Notes: a model not told the origin generated them from the letters alone. 64,000 bases of DNA from Streptomyces sp. Go-475 (GCF_003330845.1 NZ_CP026121.1:2957501-3021500), one strand, 5' to 3'; numbered from the stretch's first letter, positions 52,657-62,205 are shown. Made by a program: numbers and translations.

Positions 52657-52674
52657 GGTACGGGTTGCCTCCAT

Positions 52675-52704
52675 CCGTGAGAAGCAGCTACGGTCTTCTC
52701 ACGG
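52675..52704. promoter_or_regulatory. Operator in the CGNR/MBL divergent promoter
   Basis: CCGTGAGAAG (52675-52684) and CTTCTCACGG (52695-52704) are perfect inverted arms around 10 bp. Further half-sites, TTCTCA within the CGNR start region and CCGTGAG at 52720-52726, flank it. Likely bound by the CGNR regulator. Confidence 0.7.
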
Positions 52705-52734
52705 TTCAACCACGTCTATCCGTGAGGTGTCTCC

Positions 52735-53538
52735 GTGTCCTCTCTTCCCGTGACGGCCGACCGCTTCCCCGTCCGCGTCTTCGGCGGCCCGACCGCCCTC
52801 TTCGAGTACGGCGGTCTGCGCTTCCTGACCGACCCGACCTTCGACGCTCCCGGCGACTACTTCCGCGACGGCGAGCGGATCCTGACCAAGACCGCGCCCT
52901 CCGCCGCCACCCCCGCCGACCTCGGCCCCGTCGACGTCGTGCTGCTCTCCCACGACGAGCACGATGACAACCTCGACACCAGCGGCCGGGCCCTGCTCGC
53001 GGGCATACCCCTGACCCTGACCACGCCCGGCGGCGGCAAGCGCCTGGGCGAGAGCCTGGGAGAGCGGGCCAAGGGCCTCGCCGACTGGGAGTCCGTCGAA
53101 TTGGACCGGCCCGACGGCGGCACGGTCACCGTGACCGGCGTCCCCGCGCTGCACGGCCCCGGCCGCCGCGAGGAGGTCGAGCCGGTCACCGGCCAGGTCG
53201 TCGGCTTCGTCCTGACCGGCGAGGGGCTGCCCACCGTCTACGTCAGCGGCGACAACGCCTCCCTCGACGCGGTCCGCGCGATCGCCGACCGTTTCGCCCC
53301 CGTCGACACGGCCGTCCTCTTCGCCGGGGCTCCCCGCTTCCCCGTGCTCTTCGACAACCAGGTCCTCGTCCTGGACAGCGCGATGGCCGCCGAGGCCGCC
53401 GGGATCCTGGGTGCCCGTCGGGTCGTCCCCGTCCATTACGACAGCTGGGCCCACTTCACCGAAGGCCGCGAGGAACTGGCCGCCGCCTTCACCGCCGCCG
53501 GGCTCGCCGACCGGCTGGACTGGGGCAAGGGCGCCTGA
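52735..53538 (+). CDS. Metallo-beta-lactamase-fold (UlaG-like) hydrolase
   Basis: 267 residues, GTG 52735 behind GTGAGG. The MBL fold starts with FGGPTALFEYGGLRFLTDPT; the metal site SHDEHDDNLD carries His-x-x-His-Asp in the UlaG-like version of HxHxDH; a later GVPALHGPG and VYVSGDNASLD add metal ligands, and RRVVPVHYDSW closes the site. UlaG-type proteins hydrolyse lactones or phosphoesters; the exact substrate here is unknown. Divergent from the CGNR regulator across a shared operator, so it is the probable regulated target. Confidence 0.87.
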   Translation: MSSLPVTADRFPVRVFGGPTALFEYGGLRFLTDPTFDAPGDYFRDGERILTKTAPSAATPADLGPVDVVLLSHDEHDDNLDTSGRALLAGIPLTLTTPGGGKRLGESLGERAKGLADWESVELDRPDGGTVTVTGVPALHGPGRREEVEPVTGQVVGFVLTGEGLPTVYVSGDNASLDAVRAIADRFAPVDTAVLFAGAPRFPVLFDNQVLVLDSAMAAEAAGILGARRVVPVHYDSWAHFTEGREELAAAFTAAGLADRLDWGKGA

Positions 53539-53558
53539 CCTGACGTCACTTCCGGACG

Positions 53559-54206
53559 TCACTTCCGCCAGAACAGGTGATGGACCACCCCGCTCGGACT
53601 CGGCACCACATCGCAGTGGAAGCGGTCGAGCAGTTCCTCGGGGGACTCCCAGAGCCGTGAGCCGGACCCGATGACCACGCCGGGCGAGACCGCCACGTGC
53701 AGCGTGTCCACCAGGTCGGCGTCGAGGAACTCCCGGATGGTGGCCGCCCCGCCGCCGAGCCGGACGTCCTTGCCCCCGGCCGCCTCGCGCGCCCGCTCCA
53801 GGACCTCGGCCGGGTCGCCCCCGACGAAGTGGAACGTGGTGTCGGAGAGGGTGAACGAGGGCCGCTCGTAGTGGGTCATGACGAACACCGGCGTGTGGAA
53901 CGGGGGTTCCTCGCCCCACCAGCCCTTCCACTCGTGGTCCTGCCACGGGCCGCGGTGCGGGCTGAACTTGTTGCGGCCCATGATCTCGGCGCCGATGTTG
54001 TGGTGGAAGTCGCGCGTGAGGTAGTCGTCGAGGCCGCGGCTCCCGCCGGGGTCGGTGCGGTTCGGCCAGCTCGCCGTCGCACCGGCCCAGGCGAACATCT
54101 GCCCGGGGTCGGCGTGGCCGAACGGCCGCTCCAGGCTCTGGTGCTCCCCGGCACCGAATCCGTCACTCGAGACGTTGAAGTTCTGCACACGCAACAGCTG
54201 GGACAC
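53559..54206 (-). CDS. Dihydrofolate reductase family protein (RibD C-terminal domain)
   Basis: 215 residues, GTG 54206 behind GGAGGAG. RibD_C/DHFR-like fold: N-terminal VQNFNVSSDGFGAG strand-loop, GAEIMGRNKFSPHRG, PVFVMTHYERPSFTLSD, then KDVRLGGGAATIREFLDADL, the NADPH-binding Gly-rich loop and helix, and a closing VDTLHVAVSPGVVIGSG. Such stand-alone proteins are NADPH reductases of unassigned substrate and lack true DHFR folate residues. Convergent with the MBL-fold gene. Confidence 0.88.
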   Translation of the reverse strand: MSQLLRVQNFNVSSDGFGAGEHQSLERPFGHADPGQMFAWAGATASWPNRTDPGGSRGLDDYLTRDFHHNIGAEIMGRNKFSPHRGPWQDHEWKGWWGEEPPFHTPVFVMTHYERPSFTLSDTTFHFVGGDPAEVLERAREAAGGKDVRLGGGAATIREFLDADLVDTLHVAVSPGVVIGSGSRLWESPEELLDRFHCDVVPSPSGVVHHLFWRK

Positions 54207-54307
54207 AGCGCTCCTCCTGAGATCGACCGGTGCCAGGGGAAGACCGCCCGGGCCGGCGAAACTCATCGGCCCGGGCCCGACGACCGGCCTGGCGGATTTC
54301 CCGGGGC

Positions 54308-54464
54308 AACGGGCCTGGCCCTTTCCCTGGGCAACGGGCCTGGCCATTCCCGGGTCACCGGGCCCGGCGGGTCCCCCCGGCTCACCCGGCCCGGCCGATC
54401 CCCCAGCTCACCCGAGCCCGGCCGATCCCCCAGTTCACCCGAGCCCGCCGGTTTCCCCGCTCAC
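54308..54464. repeat. Imperfect tandem 26-27-bp repeats before the cupin gene's end
   Basis: About six degenerate units of the pattern CCCGGCCCGGCCGATCCCCC plus AGCTCA. Each ends in CTCA, GTCA or TTCA. They fill the gap between the DHFR-like and cupin genes and run up to the cupin stop codon at 54461. Confidence 0.75.
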
Positions 54465-54826
54465 CCCGCCTGCGCCACCACGTGGTCGATCACCCGCTGG
54501 AAGTCCTCACTCGGCGAGAACTCCACGAACTCGCTGTCCTCCAGGGCCACCGGCACATGGCCCGGCCCCCAGTAGTAGGCCTGCCCCGCCACGTACTCCT
54601 CCTCGCCTGCGGCCGTGCGCATCCTGATCCGGCCCTTCAGCAGATAGCCCCAGTGCGGGCACTGGCAGGCGTCGTCGGGCATGCCCTTGAGCGCCGGGCC
54701 CATGTCCGTGCCCTGGGGCAGGGTGATGTAGCCCACCGACAGGCCGCCGCCGATCGGCATGATGCGCAGTTCCACTCCGTCGCCTTCGAGGGCGACGGGT
54801 ACGTCGCTCCGGGTCGCCGCTGTCAT
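54461..54826 (-). CDS. Single-domain cupin protein
   Basis: 121 residues, ATG 54826 behind GGAGGAG. One conserved beta-barrel cupin: GVELRIMPIGGGLSVGYI, then CPHWGYLLKGRIRMRTAAGE with His as a probable metal ligand, and EYVAGQAYYWGPGHVPVALE as motif 2. Cys-Pro-His precedes the first motif. Cupins of this size bind a metal or small ligand; activity unknown. Minus-strand gene directly left of the ribose operon, with its 5' end 215 bp from the LacI gene. Confidence 0.82.
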   Translation of the reverse strand: MTAATRSDVPVALEGDGVELRIMPIGGGLSVGYITLPQGTDMGPALKGMPDDACQCPHWGYLLKGRIRMRTAAGEEEYVAGQAYYWGPGHVPVALEDSEFVEFSPSEDFQRVIDHVVAQAG

Positions 54827-54955
54827 GGCTCCTCCGCTCCGGCCCGGCCGGGCCTGGGGAAAACGGCCTCCTCCCTCCAGCGTGGACCGCCGCCGGACCG
54901 GCCGCGACATCACGATCCGGTCAAGAGGTGTCCAGGGGGTCTTGATTTACCGGCG

Positions 54956-54995
54956 TGTAATCGATTCCATCCACCCGTCGATGTAATCGATTCCA
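54956..54995. promoter_or_regulatory. Two LacI-type operators upstream of the ribose operon
   Basis: TGTAATCGATTCCA occurs twice (54956-54969 and 54982-54995), 26 bp apart. Each is a near-palindrome around ATCGAT. They lie 47-86 bp before the LacI start and are the probable autoregulatory and ribose operators. Confidence 0.8.
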
Positions 54996-55041
54996 CGGAC
55001 CCGTCCACCGGGTCCCGTTTCCACAAGGAGGTGGAGCGGCG

Positions 55042-56061
55042 ATGGCGAGCATCAAGGACGTCGCCGCCGAGGCGGGCGTCTCCGTCGCCACGGTCTCGCG
55101 CGTCCTGAACGACCACCCGTCGGTCAGCGCCGACGCACGCACCCGCGTGCTGGCCGCCGTCGAGGTCCTGGGCTACCGCCCGAACGCCGTCGCCCGCTCG
55201 TTGCGCACGGACCAGACCCACACCCTCGGCCTGGTCATCAGCGACGTACTGAACCCGTACTTCACCGAACTGGCCCGCTCAGTCGAGGAGGAGGCCCGCG
55301 CGCTCGGCTACAGCGTGATCATCGGCAACGCCGACGAGCGGCCCGACCTCCAGGACCACCACGTACGCAACCTGCTGGACCGCCGGATCGACGGCCTGCT
55401 CGTCTCCCCCACGGACGGCGGCTCGCCGCTGATGCTGGACGCCGCGCGGGCCGGGACGCCCATGGTGTTCGTGGACCGGTGGATCCCGGGCGTGGACGTG
55501 CCCGTCGTCCGCGCGGACGGCCGGGCCGCCGTACGGGACCTCGTGACGCATCTGCACGGGCTCGGGCACCGGCGGCTCGCGATCATCGCCGGTCCCGCGG
55601 CGACCACGACCGGCCGGGAACGCGTGGAGGCCTTCCGGGAGGCGCTCGCCGCCTGCGGGCTGGAACTCCCCGACGCCTACATAGGGCAGGGCGACTTCCA
55701 GGCCGAGAGCGGGCGCCGGGTCACCGAGGGCTTCCTCGGCCTGGCCGAGCCGCCCGAGGTCGTCTTCGCGGCCGACAACCTGATGGCGCTCGGCGCACTG
55801 GACGCCGTACGCGCGCGTGGACTGCGCGTGCCGGACGACATCGCGCTGGCCGCGTTCGACGACATCCCGTGGTTCGTGCACACCGACCCGCCGATCACGG
55901 CGGTCGCCCAGCCCACGGGCGAGCTGGGCCGGGCCGCCGTACGGGCCCTGGTCGACCGCATCGAAGGACGGCCGGGCGAGTCCGTCACCCTCCCCGCCCG
56001 GCTCGTCGTACGCCGCTCGTGCGGCGAGAACCCCACCCCAGTGCAAAGGAGCACGTCGTGA
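55042..56061 (+). CDS. LacI-family transcriptional repressor of the ribose operon
   Basis: 339 residues, ATG 55042 behind AAGGAGG. The LacI helix-turn-helix and hinge are clear: IKDVAAEAGVSVATVSRVLN and YRPNAVARSLR. The ligand domain is of the periplasmic-binding type with GLVISDVLNPYF, DRRIDGLLVSP, FVDRWIPG, AADNLMALGAL and DIALAAFDDIPW. It is first in the operon, its stop overlaps rbsA (GTGA), and it has two operators in front. By context it senses ribose and represses the operon. Confidence 0.92.
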   Translation: MASIKDVAAEAGVSVATVSRVLNDHPSVSADARTRVLAAVEVLGYRPNAVARSLRTDQTHTLGLVISDVLNPYFTELARSVEEEARALGYSVIIGNADERPDLQDHHVRNLLDRRIDGLLVSPTDGGSPLMLDAARAGTPMVFVDRWIPGVDVPVVRADGRAAVRDLVTHLHGLGHRRLAIIAGPAATTTGRERVEAFREALAACGLELPDAYIGQGDFQAESGRRVTEGFLGLAEPPEVVFAADNLMALGALDAVRARGLRVPDDIALAAFDDIPWFVHTDPPITAVAQPTGELGRAAVRALVDRIEGRPGESVTLPARLVVRRSCGENPTPVQRSTS

Positions 56062-57578
56062 GCGACGCGGACGAGTTGCTGCGCATCGAGGGCATACGGA
56101 AGACCTTCCCGGGTGTGGTCGCGCTGGACGGCGTCGACTTCTCCCTGCGCCGGGGCGAGGTGCACGTGCTGCTCGGTGAGAACGGCGCGGGCAAGAGCAC
56201 GCTGATCAAGATGCTCTCCGGTGCCTACACGCCCGACGCCGGGCGGATCCTGGTCGGCGGCGAGGAGACGCGCATCCAGAGCGCGCAGGACTCCGAGCGG
56301 CTCAGGATCGCCACCATCTACCAGGAGTTCAACCTCGTACCCGATCTGACGGTCGCCGAGAACATCTTCCTGGGGCGGCAGCCGCGCCGCTTCGGCGTGA
56401 TCGACCGGAAGCGGATGGAGGCCGACGCCGAGGTCCTGCTCAAGCGGGTCGGCGTACACGTGTCGCCCCGCGCGCGGGTCCGCGAACTCGGCATCGCGCG
56501 GCTGCAGATGGTCGAGATCGCGAAGGCGCTCAGCCTGGACGCCCGGGTGCTGATCATGGACGAGCCGACGGCCGTGCTCACCTCCGAGGAGGTCGAGAAG
56601 CTCTTCGCGATCGTGCGCACGCTGCGCGAGGACGGCGTCGGGATCGTGTTCATCACCCATCACCTGGAGGAGATCGCCGCCCTCGGGGACCGGGTGACCG
56701 TCATGCGCGACGGGAAGAGCGTCGGGCAGGTGCCCGCCTCCACGCCCGAGGACGAGCTGGTCCGGCTCATGGTGGGGCGCTCGATCGAGCAGCAGTACCC
56801 GCGCGAGCGCGCCGACCGCGGTACCGCGTTGCTGACCGTCGAGGGGCTCACCCGCGACGGCGTCTTCCACGACGTCGGCTTCGAGGTGCACGCCGGCGAG
56901 GTCGTCGGCATCGCGGGGCTGGTCGGGGCCGGGCGGACCGAGGTCGTCCGGGCCGTGTTCGGGGCCGACCCGTACGACAAGGGCAGCGTGAAGGTCTCCG
57001 GCGCCCCGATCGCCAAGTACGACGTCAACGCGGCGATGACCGCAGGGATCGGGCTCGTCCCCGAGGACCGCAAGGGCCAGGGCCTGGTGCTGGACGCGTC
57101 GGTGGAGGAGAACCTCGGGCTGGTGACCCTGCGGTCGGCCACGCGCGCGGGGCTCGTCGACCTCAAGGGCCAGCGCGAGGCCGCCGAGCGGATCGCCGGG
57201 CAGCTCGGCGTGCGGATGGCGGGCCTCGGCCAGCACGTGCGCACGCTGTCCGGCGGCAACCAGCAGAAGGTCGTCATCGGCAAGTGGCTGCTCGCCGACA
57301 CCAAGGTGCTGATCCTCGACGAGCCGACGCGCGGCATCGACGTCGGCGCCAAGGTCGAGATCTACCAGTTGATCAACGAACTCACCGCCGCCGGCGCGGC
57401 CGTCCTGATGATCTCCAGCGACCTGCCCGAGGTGCTCGGCATGAGCGACCGGGTGCTGGTGATGGCCCAGGGCCGGATCGCCGGTGAACTCTCCGCCGAC
57501 GAGGCGACCCAGGACGCCGTGATGGCACTCGCCGTAAGCAACCCCAGCACCGACAAGGAGGCCTCCCGTGGCCACTGA
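56058..57578 (+). CDS. rbsA: Ribose-type ABC importer ATPase with two nucleotide-binding domains
   Basis: 506 residues, GTG 56058 behind AAAGGAG and overlapping the LacI stop. Two ABC cassettes as usual for sugar importers of the CUT2 family. The first is complete: [40 protein letters not shown]. The second has the degenerate Walker [10 protein letters not shown] typical of CUT2 proteins, then LSGGNQQKV and [14 protein letters not shown]. It drives uptake through the permease encoded next, whose start it overlaps by 11 bp. Confidence 0.93.
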   Translation: MSDADELLRIEGIRKTFPGVVALDGVDFSLRRGEVHVLLGENGAGKSTLIKMLSGAYTPDAGRILVGGEETRIQSAQDSERLRIATIYQEFNLVPDLTVAENIFLGRQPRRFGVIDRKRMEADAEVLLKRVGVHVSPRARVRELGIARLQMVEIAKALSLDARVLIMDEPTAVLTSEEVEKLFAIVRTLREDGVGIVFITHHLEEIAALGDRVTVMRDGKSVGQVPASTPEDELVRLMVGRSIEQQYPRERADRGTALLTVEGLTRDGVFHDVGFEVHAGEVVGIAGLVGAGRTEVVRAVFGADPYDKGSVKVSGAPIAKYDVNAAMTAGIGLVPEDRKGQGLVLDASVEENLGLVTLRSATRAGLVDLKGQREAAERIAGQLGVRMAGLGQHVRTLSGGNQQKVVIGKWLLADTKVLILDEPTRGIDVGAKVEIYQLINELTAAGAAVLMISSDLPEVLGMSDRVLVMAQGRIAGELSADEATQDAVMALAVSNPSTDKEASRGH

Positions 57579-59520
57579 CACGCTCAAGAGCACGACGGGC
57601 GCGGGTGGCGCCTCGGCCTCGGGCGGCCTGCGCCGCCTCCTGCTCGACAACGGCGCGCTCACCGCGCTCATCGTCCTCGTCATCGCGATGTCGGCGCTGT
57701 CCGGCGACTTCCTGACGACGGACAACCTCCTCAACGTCGGTGTCCAGGCGGCCGTGACCGCCATCCTCGCCTTCGGCGTCACCTTCGTGATCGTCTCGGC
57801 GGGCATCGACCTGTCGGTCGGCTCGGTCGCCGCGCTGTCGGCCACGGTGCTCGCCTGGAGCGCCACCTCGGCGGGCGTCCCGGTCTTCCTCGCCGTGCTC
57901 CTCGCCATAGCGACCGGCATCGTCTGCGGCCTGGTCAACGGCGTCCTGATCTCCTACGGCAAGCTGCCGCCGTTCATCGCCACGCTGGCCATGCTGTCCG
58001 TGGCCCGCGGCCTGTCCCTCGTCATCTCCGAGGGCTCCCCGATCGCCTTCCCGGACTCGGTCTCGCACATCGGCGACACGCTCGGCGGCTGGCTGCCGGT
58101 GCCGGTCCTGGTCATGGTCGTGATGGGCCTGATCGCCGCGTTCGTGCTCGGCCGGACCTACATCGGCCGCTCCATGTACGCGATCGGCGGCAACGAGGAG
58201 GCCGCGCGTCTTTCCGGGCTGCGCGTGAAGAAGCAGAAGCTCGCGATCTACGCCTTCTCGGGTGTCTTCGCCGCCGTCGCCGGTGTCGTCCTCGCCGCCC
58301 GCCTCTCCTCCGCGCAGCCCCAGGCCGCCGACGGCTACGAGCTGGACGCGATCGCCGCGGTCGTCATCGGCGGCGCCTCCCTGGCGGGCGGCACGGGCAA
58401 GGCGTCCGGCACGCTCATCGGCGCGCTGATCCTGGCCGTGCTGCGCAACGGGCTGAACCTGCTGAACGTCTCCGCGTTCTGGCAGCAGGTCGTCATCGGT
58501 GTCGTCATCGCGCTGGCGGTGCTGTTCGACACGCTGCGGCGCAAGGCCGGGGCGACGCCGGTGGCCGGTGCTTCTGGCGGCAAGGGCAAGCAGGCGGCGA
58601 CGTACGCGCTCGCGGCCGTGGTCACCGTCGCGATCGTCGGCGCCACGTCCTTCCTGCACAACGGCTCCTCCGCCGCGTCCACCCCGAAGATGGGCCTGTC
58701 GCTGTCCACCCTCAACAACCCCTTCTTCGTGCAGATCCGGGCGGGCGCCCAGGCCGAGGCGAAGCGGCTGGGCGTGGACCTGACCGTCACGGACGCCCAG
58801 AACGACGCCTCCCAGCAGGCCAACCAGCTGCAGAACTTCACCAGTTCCAACCTGGGCGCGATCATCGTCAACCCCGTGGACTCGGACGCCGCGAGCAACT
58901 CGGTGAAGGCCGCCGACAAGGCGAAGATCCCGGTCGTCGCCGTGGACCGGACCGTCAACAACGCGGCGGTGGACACCCTGGTCGCCTCCGACAACGTGGC
59001 CGGCGGTGAGCTGGCGGCCAAGTCCATCGCCGAGAAGCTGGGCGGCAAGGGCAAGATCGTGATCCTGCAGGGCCAGGCGGGCACGTCCGCGGCCCGGGAG
59101 CGTGCGCAGGGCTTCGCGAACGGCCTGAAGGCCTACCCGGGCATCCAGGTCGTGGCCCAGCAGCCCGCCGACTTCGACCGCACCAAGGGCCTCGACGTGA
59201 TGTCGAACCTGCTCCAGGCCCACCCGGACGTCCAGGGCGTCATCGCCGCCAACGACGAGATGGCCCTCGGCGCGATCAAGGCGCTGGGCTCCAAGGCCGG
59301 CAAGTCGGTCTCGGTCGTGGGCTTCGACGGCACGCCTGACGGACTGAAGGCGGTCGAGGGCGGCACGCTGTACGCCTCCGTGGCGCAGCAGCCGACCCAG
59401 CTCGGGAAGATCGCCGTGGACAACGCCCTGAAGGCGCTCCAGGGCAAGAAGGTCGAGGAGACGGTGAAGGTGCCGGTGAAGGTGGTCACGAAGGAGAACG
59501 TGGCCGGCTTCAGCGGCTGA
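57568..59520 (+). CDS. Fused ribose permease and substrate-binding protein (RbsC-RbsB)
   Basis: 650 residues, GTG 57568 behind AAGGAGG. Residues 1-330 are a CUT2 permease with about ten helices ([64 protein letters not shown]). After a linker with an extra helix (about 349-368) a complete ribose-type binding protein follows: [64 protein letters not shown], ending ENVAGFSG. In most bacteria RbsC and RbsB are separate; here the binder is tethered to the membrane, one per permease. No stop or slip at the junction; the frame is continuous. Confidence 0.93.
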   Translation: MATDTLKSTTGAGGASASGGLRRLLLDNGALTALIVLVIAMSALSGDFLTTDNLLNVGVQAAVTAILAFGVTFVIVSAGIDLSVGSVAALSATVLAWSATSAGVPVFLAVLLAIATGIVCGLVNGVLISYGKLPPFIATLAMLSVARGLSLVISEGSPIAFPDSVSHIGDTLGGWLPVPVLVMVVMGLIAAFVLGRTYIGRSMYAIGGNEEAARLSGLRVKKQKLAIYAFSGVFAAVAGVVLAARLSSAQPQAADGYELDAIAAVVIGGASLAGGTGKASGTLIGALILAVLRNGLNLLNVSAFWQQVVIGVVIALAVLFDTLRRKAGATPVAGASGGKGKQAATYALAAVVTVAIVGATSFLHNGSSAASTPKMGLSLSTLNNPFFVQIRAGAQAEAKRLGVDLTVTDAQNDASQQANQLQNFTSSNLGAIIVNPVDSDAASNSVKAADKAKIPVVAVDRTVNNAAVDTLVASDNVAGGELAAKSIAEKLGGKGKIVILQGQAGTSAARERAQGFANGLKAYPGIQVVAQQPADFDRTKGLDVMSNLLQAHPDVQGVIAANDEMALGAIKALGSKAGKSVSVVGFDGTPDGLKAVEGGTLYASVAQQPTQLGKIAVDNALKALQGKKVEETVKVPVKVVTKENVAGFSG

Positions 59521-59593
59521 CATCGGGGAACGGCGGGCGGTCGCACGGCTGGTGGGACCGCCCGTCCATGTCACTCACGTGGGGAGACAACTC

Positions 59594-60580
59594 ATGTACG
59601 ACTACGACCTCCTGGTCGTGGGGTCGGCCAACGCCGACCTGGTGATCGGAGTGGAGCGCCGGCCCGGAGCCGGCGAGACCGTGCTCGGCTCCGACCTGGC
59701 CGTCCACCCGGGCGGCAAGGGCGCGAACCAGGCGGTCGCCGCCGCCCGGCTCGGCGCCCGTACGGCACTGCTGGCCCGGGTCGGCGACGACGACCACGGC
59801 CGGCTGCTGCTGGACTCGCAGCGGGAGGCCGGCGTCGACACGGTGGGCGTCCTGGTGGGCGACGCGCCGACCGGCGTCGCGCTGATCACGGTCGACCCGT
59901 CCGGGGACAACAGCATCGTCGTCTCGCCGGGCGCGAACGGCCGGCTGACCCCCGGGGACGTGAGCGCCGCCGGGTGTCTGTTCCAGAGCTCCAAGGTGGT
60001 CTCGACGCAGTTGGAGATCCCGCTGGAGACGGTGGTGGAGGTCGTACGGAACCTTGCGCCGGACAGCCGCTTCGTGCTGAACCCCTCCCCGCCGCGCCCC
60101 CTCCCCGCGGAGGTGCTGGCGGCCTGCGACCCGCTCATCGTCAACGAGCACGAGGCGAAGGTGATCCTGGGCGACTCGGCCGTCGGGGACACCCCCGAGG
60201 ACTGGGCGCGGATCCTGCTCGCGAAGGGCCCGCGGTCGGTGGTGGTGACGCTGGGCTCGGAAGGCGCGCTGGCGGCGTCGGCGGAGGGCGTCTCCCGGGT
60301 GGCGTCGGTCAAGGTGCGGGCGGTGGACACGACGGGCGCGGGCGACGCGTTCACCGCCGCGCTGGCCTACCGGCTGGGGGCGGGCGAGTCCCTGGCGGAG
60401 GCGGCGGCGTACGCGGCGCGGGTCGGTGCGGCGACGGTGACCAAGGAGGGCGCGCAGGCGTCCTTCCCTACGGCGGAGGAGGTCGCTGAGCTGTGCTGTG
60501 CTGACCCGGGAGACAACCCCCGGACCCCCGGCCGCAGGTCGGACAGCGACTCCGCATCCGGCGAGCGGGGTGGGGCCTGA
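59594..60580 (+). CDS. rbsK: Ribokinase
   Basis: 328 residues, ATG 59594 behind GGGGAG. Phosphorylates D-ribose to ribose-5-phosphate. PfkB-family marks: LLVVGSANADLVIGVE, HPGGKGANQAVAAARLG (substrate binding), GVALITVDPSGDNSIVV, and the anion hole and catalytic base DTTGAGDAFTAALAY. The C-terminal 35 residues are a hydrophilic extension beyond the usual end. Its stop overlaps the rbsD start (TGATG), giving translational coupling. Confidence 0.93.
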   Translation: MYDYDLLVVGSANADLVIGVERRPGAGETVLGSDLAVHPGGKGANQAVAAARLGARTALLARVGDDDHGRLLLDSQREAGVDTVGVLVGDAPTGVALITVDPSGDNSIVVSPGANGRLTPGDVSAAGCLFQSSKVVSTQLEIPLETVVEVVRNLAPDSRFVLNPSPPRPLPAEVLAACDPLIVNEHEAKVILGDSAVGDTPEDWARILLAKGPRSVVVTLGSEGALAASAEGVSRVASVKVRAVDTTGAGDAFTAALAYRLGAGESLAEAAAYAARVGAATVTKEGAQASFPTAEEVAELCCADPGDNPRTPGRRSDSDSASGERGGA

Positions 60581-60969
60581 TGAAGAAGGCCGGAATACTC
60601 AACCGTCACCTCGCCGGAGCGCTGGCCGAACTCGGCCACGGCGACGGGGTCCTCGTCTGCGACGCGGGCATGCCCATCCCCGACGGCCCCCGGGTGGTGG
60701 ACCTGGCCTTCCGGGCCGGGGTGCCGGCGTTCGCGGAGGTCCTGGAAGGGCTGCTGGCCGAGCTGGTGGTCGAGGGGGCGACGGCGGCCGAGGAGGTACG
60801 GCGGGCGAATCCGGAGGCCTCGAAACTGCTGCACGGGCACTTCCCCGCACTGGACTTCGTCCCGCACGAGCGGCTCAAGGAACTGTCGGCGGACGCCCGG
60901 CTGATCGTCCGCACCGGCGAGGCACGGCCGTACGCCAACGTCCTGCTGCGCTGCGGCGTCTTCTTCTGA
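60580..60969 (+). CDS. rbsD: D-ribose pyranase
   Basis: 129 residues, ATG 60580 overlapping the rbsK stop. Interconverts pyranose and furanose forms of ribose for RbsK. Whole-length RbsD: MKKAGILNRHLAGALAELGH with the catalytic His20, GDGVLVCDAGMPIP, RVVDLAFRAGVPAF, and a C-terminal VRTGEARPYANVLLRCGVFF where Tyr and Asn bind the sugar. Last gene of the operon, followed by a hairpin terminator. Confidence 0.93.
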   Translation: MKKAGILNRHLAGALAELGHGDGVLVCDAGMPIPDGPRVVDLAFRAGVPAFAEVLEGLLAELVVEGATAAEEVRRANPEASKLLHGHFPALDFVPHERLKELSADARLIVRTGEARPYANVLLRCGVFF

Positions 60970-60990
60970 CCGCCGTCCACCGAGATGTTT

Positions 60991-61022
60991 CGAGGGGCCC
61001 GATCCGTCGACCGGGCCCCTCG
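60991..61022 (+). terminator. Hairpin terminator after the ribose operon
   Basis: CGAGGGGCCCG / CGGGCCCCTCG, 11-bp perfect stem with a 10-nt loop, followed by GCTTTCC, 22 bp beyond rbsD. Confidence 0.85.
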
Positions 61023-61196
61023 GCTTTCCCCTCCCGTCAGGATCCCCCGCGATCCCCCCGGATCCCCCTCCAGAAGTCCTGACACCAAGTACGACTGCCA
61101 AAGGACGGGAAGGGTTGCACGGCCGAGTAAGAAATTCTTGCCGGACCCTTACGGATCCCCGCGCCGGTGCCGGAGCAGGTGCCCTAGGTTGACGGA

Positions 61197-61709
61197 ATGG
61201 GCCTCTTCGACAAGCTGACCGGAACCCAACATCCCGACGACGGTGTCGTTCCGCGCCCGGTCGAGGAGGTGCGGGCGGCCCTGCTCGCTCTCAACGGGCC
61301 CGACGTGCCGTATGCCGTGCTCGTCGGGGCCGCGGAGGGCGCCGACGTGGTGGCGGAGTGGCGGCTGGCCGAGCCCGCCTGGCAGAACCTCTTCGTCCGT
61401 TCCCAGCTCAGCCGTGCCGTCCGGTTCCGGATGCGCTTCGTGGAGGCCGAGCACGAGGTGCGCGTCGTCGAGGAGGGGCGGGAGGTCACCCGGGTCGGGA
61501 ACCCGCCGAGGCTGAGCATCTCCCGGCAGTACACGCGTGGGCCGGACCGGACCGTCACCCGCCACTACACCCTCGGTCGCGGGGAGAGCGGCCGCCTCGA
61601 AGCCACGGAGACGTTCCGCTTCGACAGCGCCGAACTGCGCGATCCTCTGCGGGACATCGTCCTCACGTCGGGCTGGACGTGGCGGAGTGTGGTGTTCGGC
61701 AGGCTGTGA
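61197..61709 (+). CDS. Conserved hypothetical protein
   Basis: 170 residues, ATG 61197. It is soluble, with no signal peptide or membrane helix: MGLFDKLTGTQ, PVEEVRAALLALNGPDVPY, VAEWRLAEPAWQNLF, FRMRFVEAEHEVRVVEEGRE, then RQYTRGPDRTVTRHYTLG and a C-terminal DIVLTSGWTWRSVVFG. The alternating charged strands suggest a compact beta-barrel of the lipocalin/START-like sort, but I recognise no named family. The last 47 bp overlap the convergent GNAT gene. Conserved in streptomycetes as far as I recall. Confidence 0.75.
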   Translation: MGLFDKLTGTQHPDDGVVPRPVEEVRAALLALNGPDVPYAVLVGAAEGADVVAEWRLAEPAWQNLFVRSQLSRAVRFRMRFVEAEHEVRVVEEGREVTRVGNPPRLSISRQYTRGPDRTVTRHYTLGRGESGRLEATETFRFDSAELRDPLRDIVLTSGWTWRSVVFGRL

Positions 61710-62205
61710 GCACGCGGGTGACCTCGCCGTCGTCCTCCACGATGTCCCGGACGTGCGCGAACCCGAGCCGGCCCAGCAGCCGCAGCGACGGCTCGTTCCG
61801 CGCGTCCACGGTGGCGTGCACCTCGGTGAGCCCCAGGGTCTCGAAGCCGTACGCCACGAGCGCCCGCGCCAGCTCCGTCCCTAGCCCGCCGCCCCAGGCC
61901 TCGGGGGCGAGGGCGTAGATGATCTCGTGTCCGTCGACTTCCTCGGTCCGCTTGATCTCCGCGTGCCCGACCAGCCGCCTGTCACGCCGGACCGCCCACA
62001 CGTCGAACAGCTCCCGCGCGTACACCGTGCTGAAGACCCGCCCGAACAGGGCCCGGTCCTCGGCCTCGGACGCGGTGCCGTCCCCCATCCACCGGGACAC
62101 CCGGGTGTCCTGGAACAGGGCGACGAAGTCGTCCTCGTCGTCCGGGGTGTAGGGGGTGAGGAGGAGGCGGGGGGTGCGCAGGGTCGGGGGCAGGGCGGGG
62201 CTCAC
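61663..62205 (-). CDS. GNAT-family N-acetyltransferase (RimJ/RimL type)
   Basis: 180 residues, GTG 62205 overlapping the deaminase stop (GTGA). RimJ/RimL-like GNAT: TLRTPRLLLTPYTPDDEDDF opening, VGHAEIKRTEE, the acetyl-CoA loop in APEAWGGGLGTELARALVAY, and a C-terminal VDARNEPSLRLLGRLGFAHV that forms the family's last strand and helix. Substrate unknown: ribosomal-protein N-termini or small amines are possible. Translationally coupled downstream of the cytidine deaminase; overlaps 61197-61709 at its end. Confidence 0.85.
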   Translation of the reverse strand: MSPALPPTLRTPRLLLTPYTPDDEDDFVALFQDTRVSRWMGDGTASEAEDRALFGRVFSTVYARELFDVWAVRRDRRLVGHAEIKRTEEVDGHEIIYALAPEAWGGGLGTELARALVAYGFETLGLTEVHATVDARNEPSLRLLGRLGFAHVRDIVEDDGEVTRVLTACRTPHSATSSPT

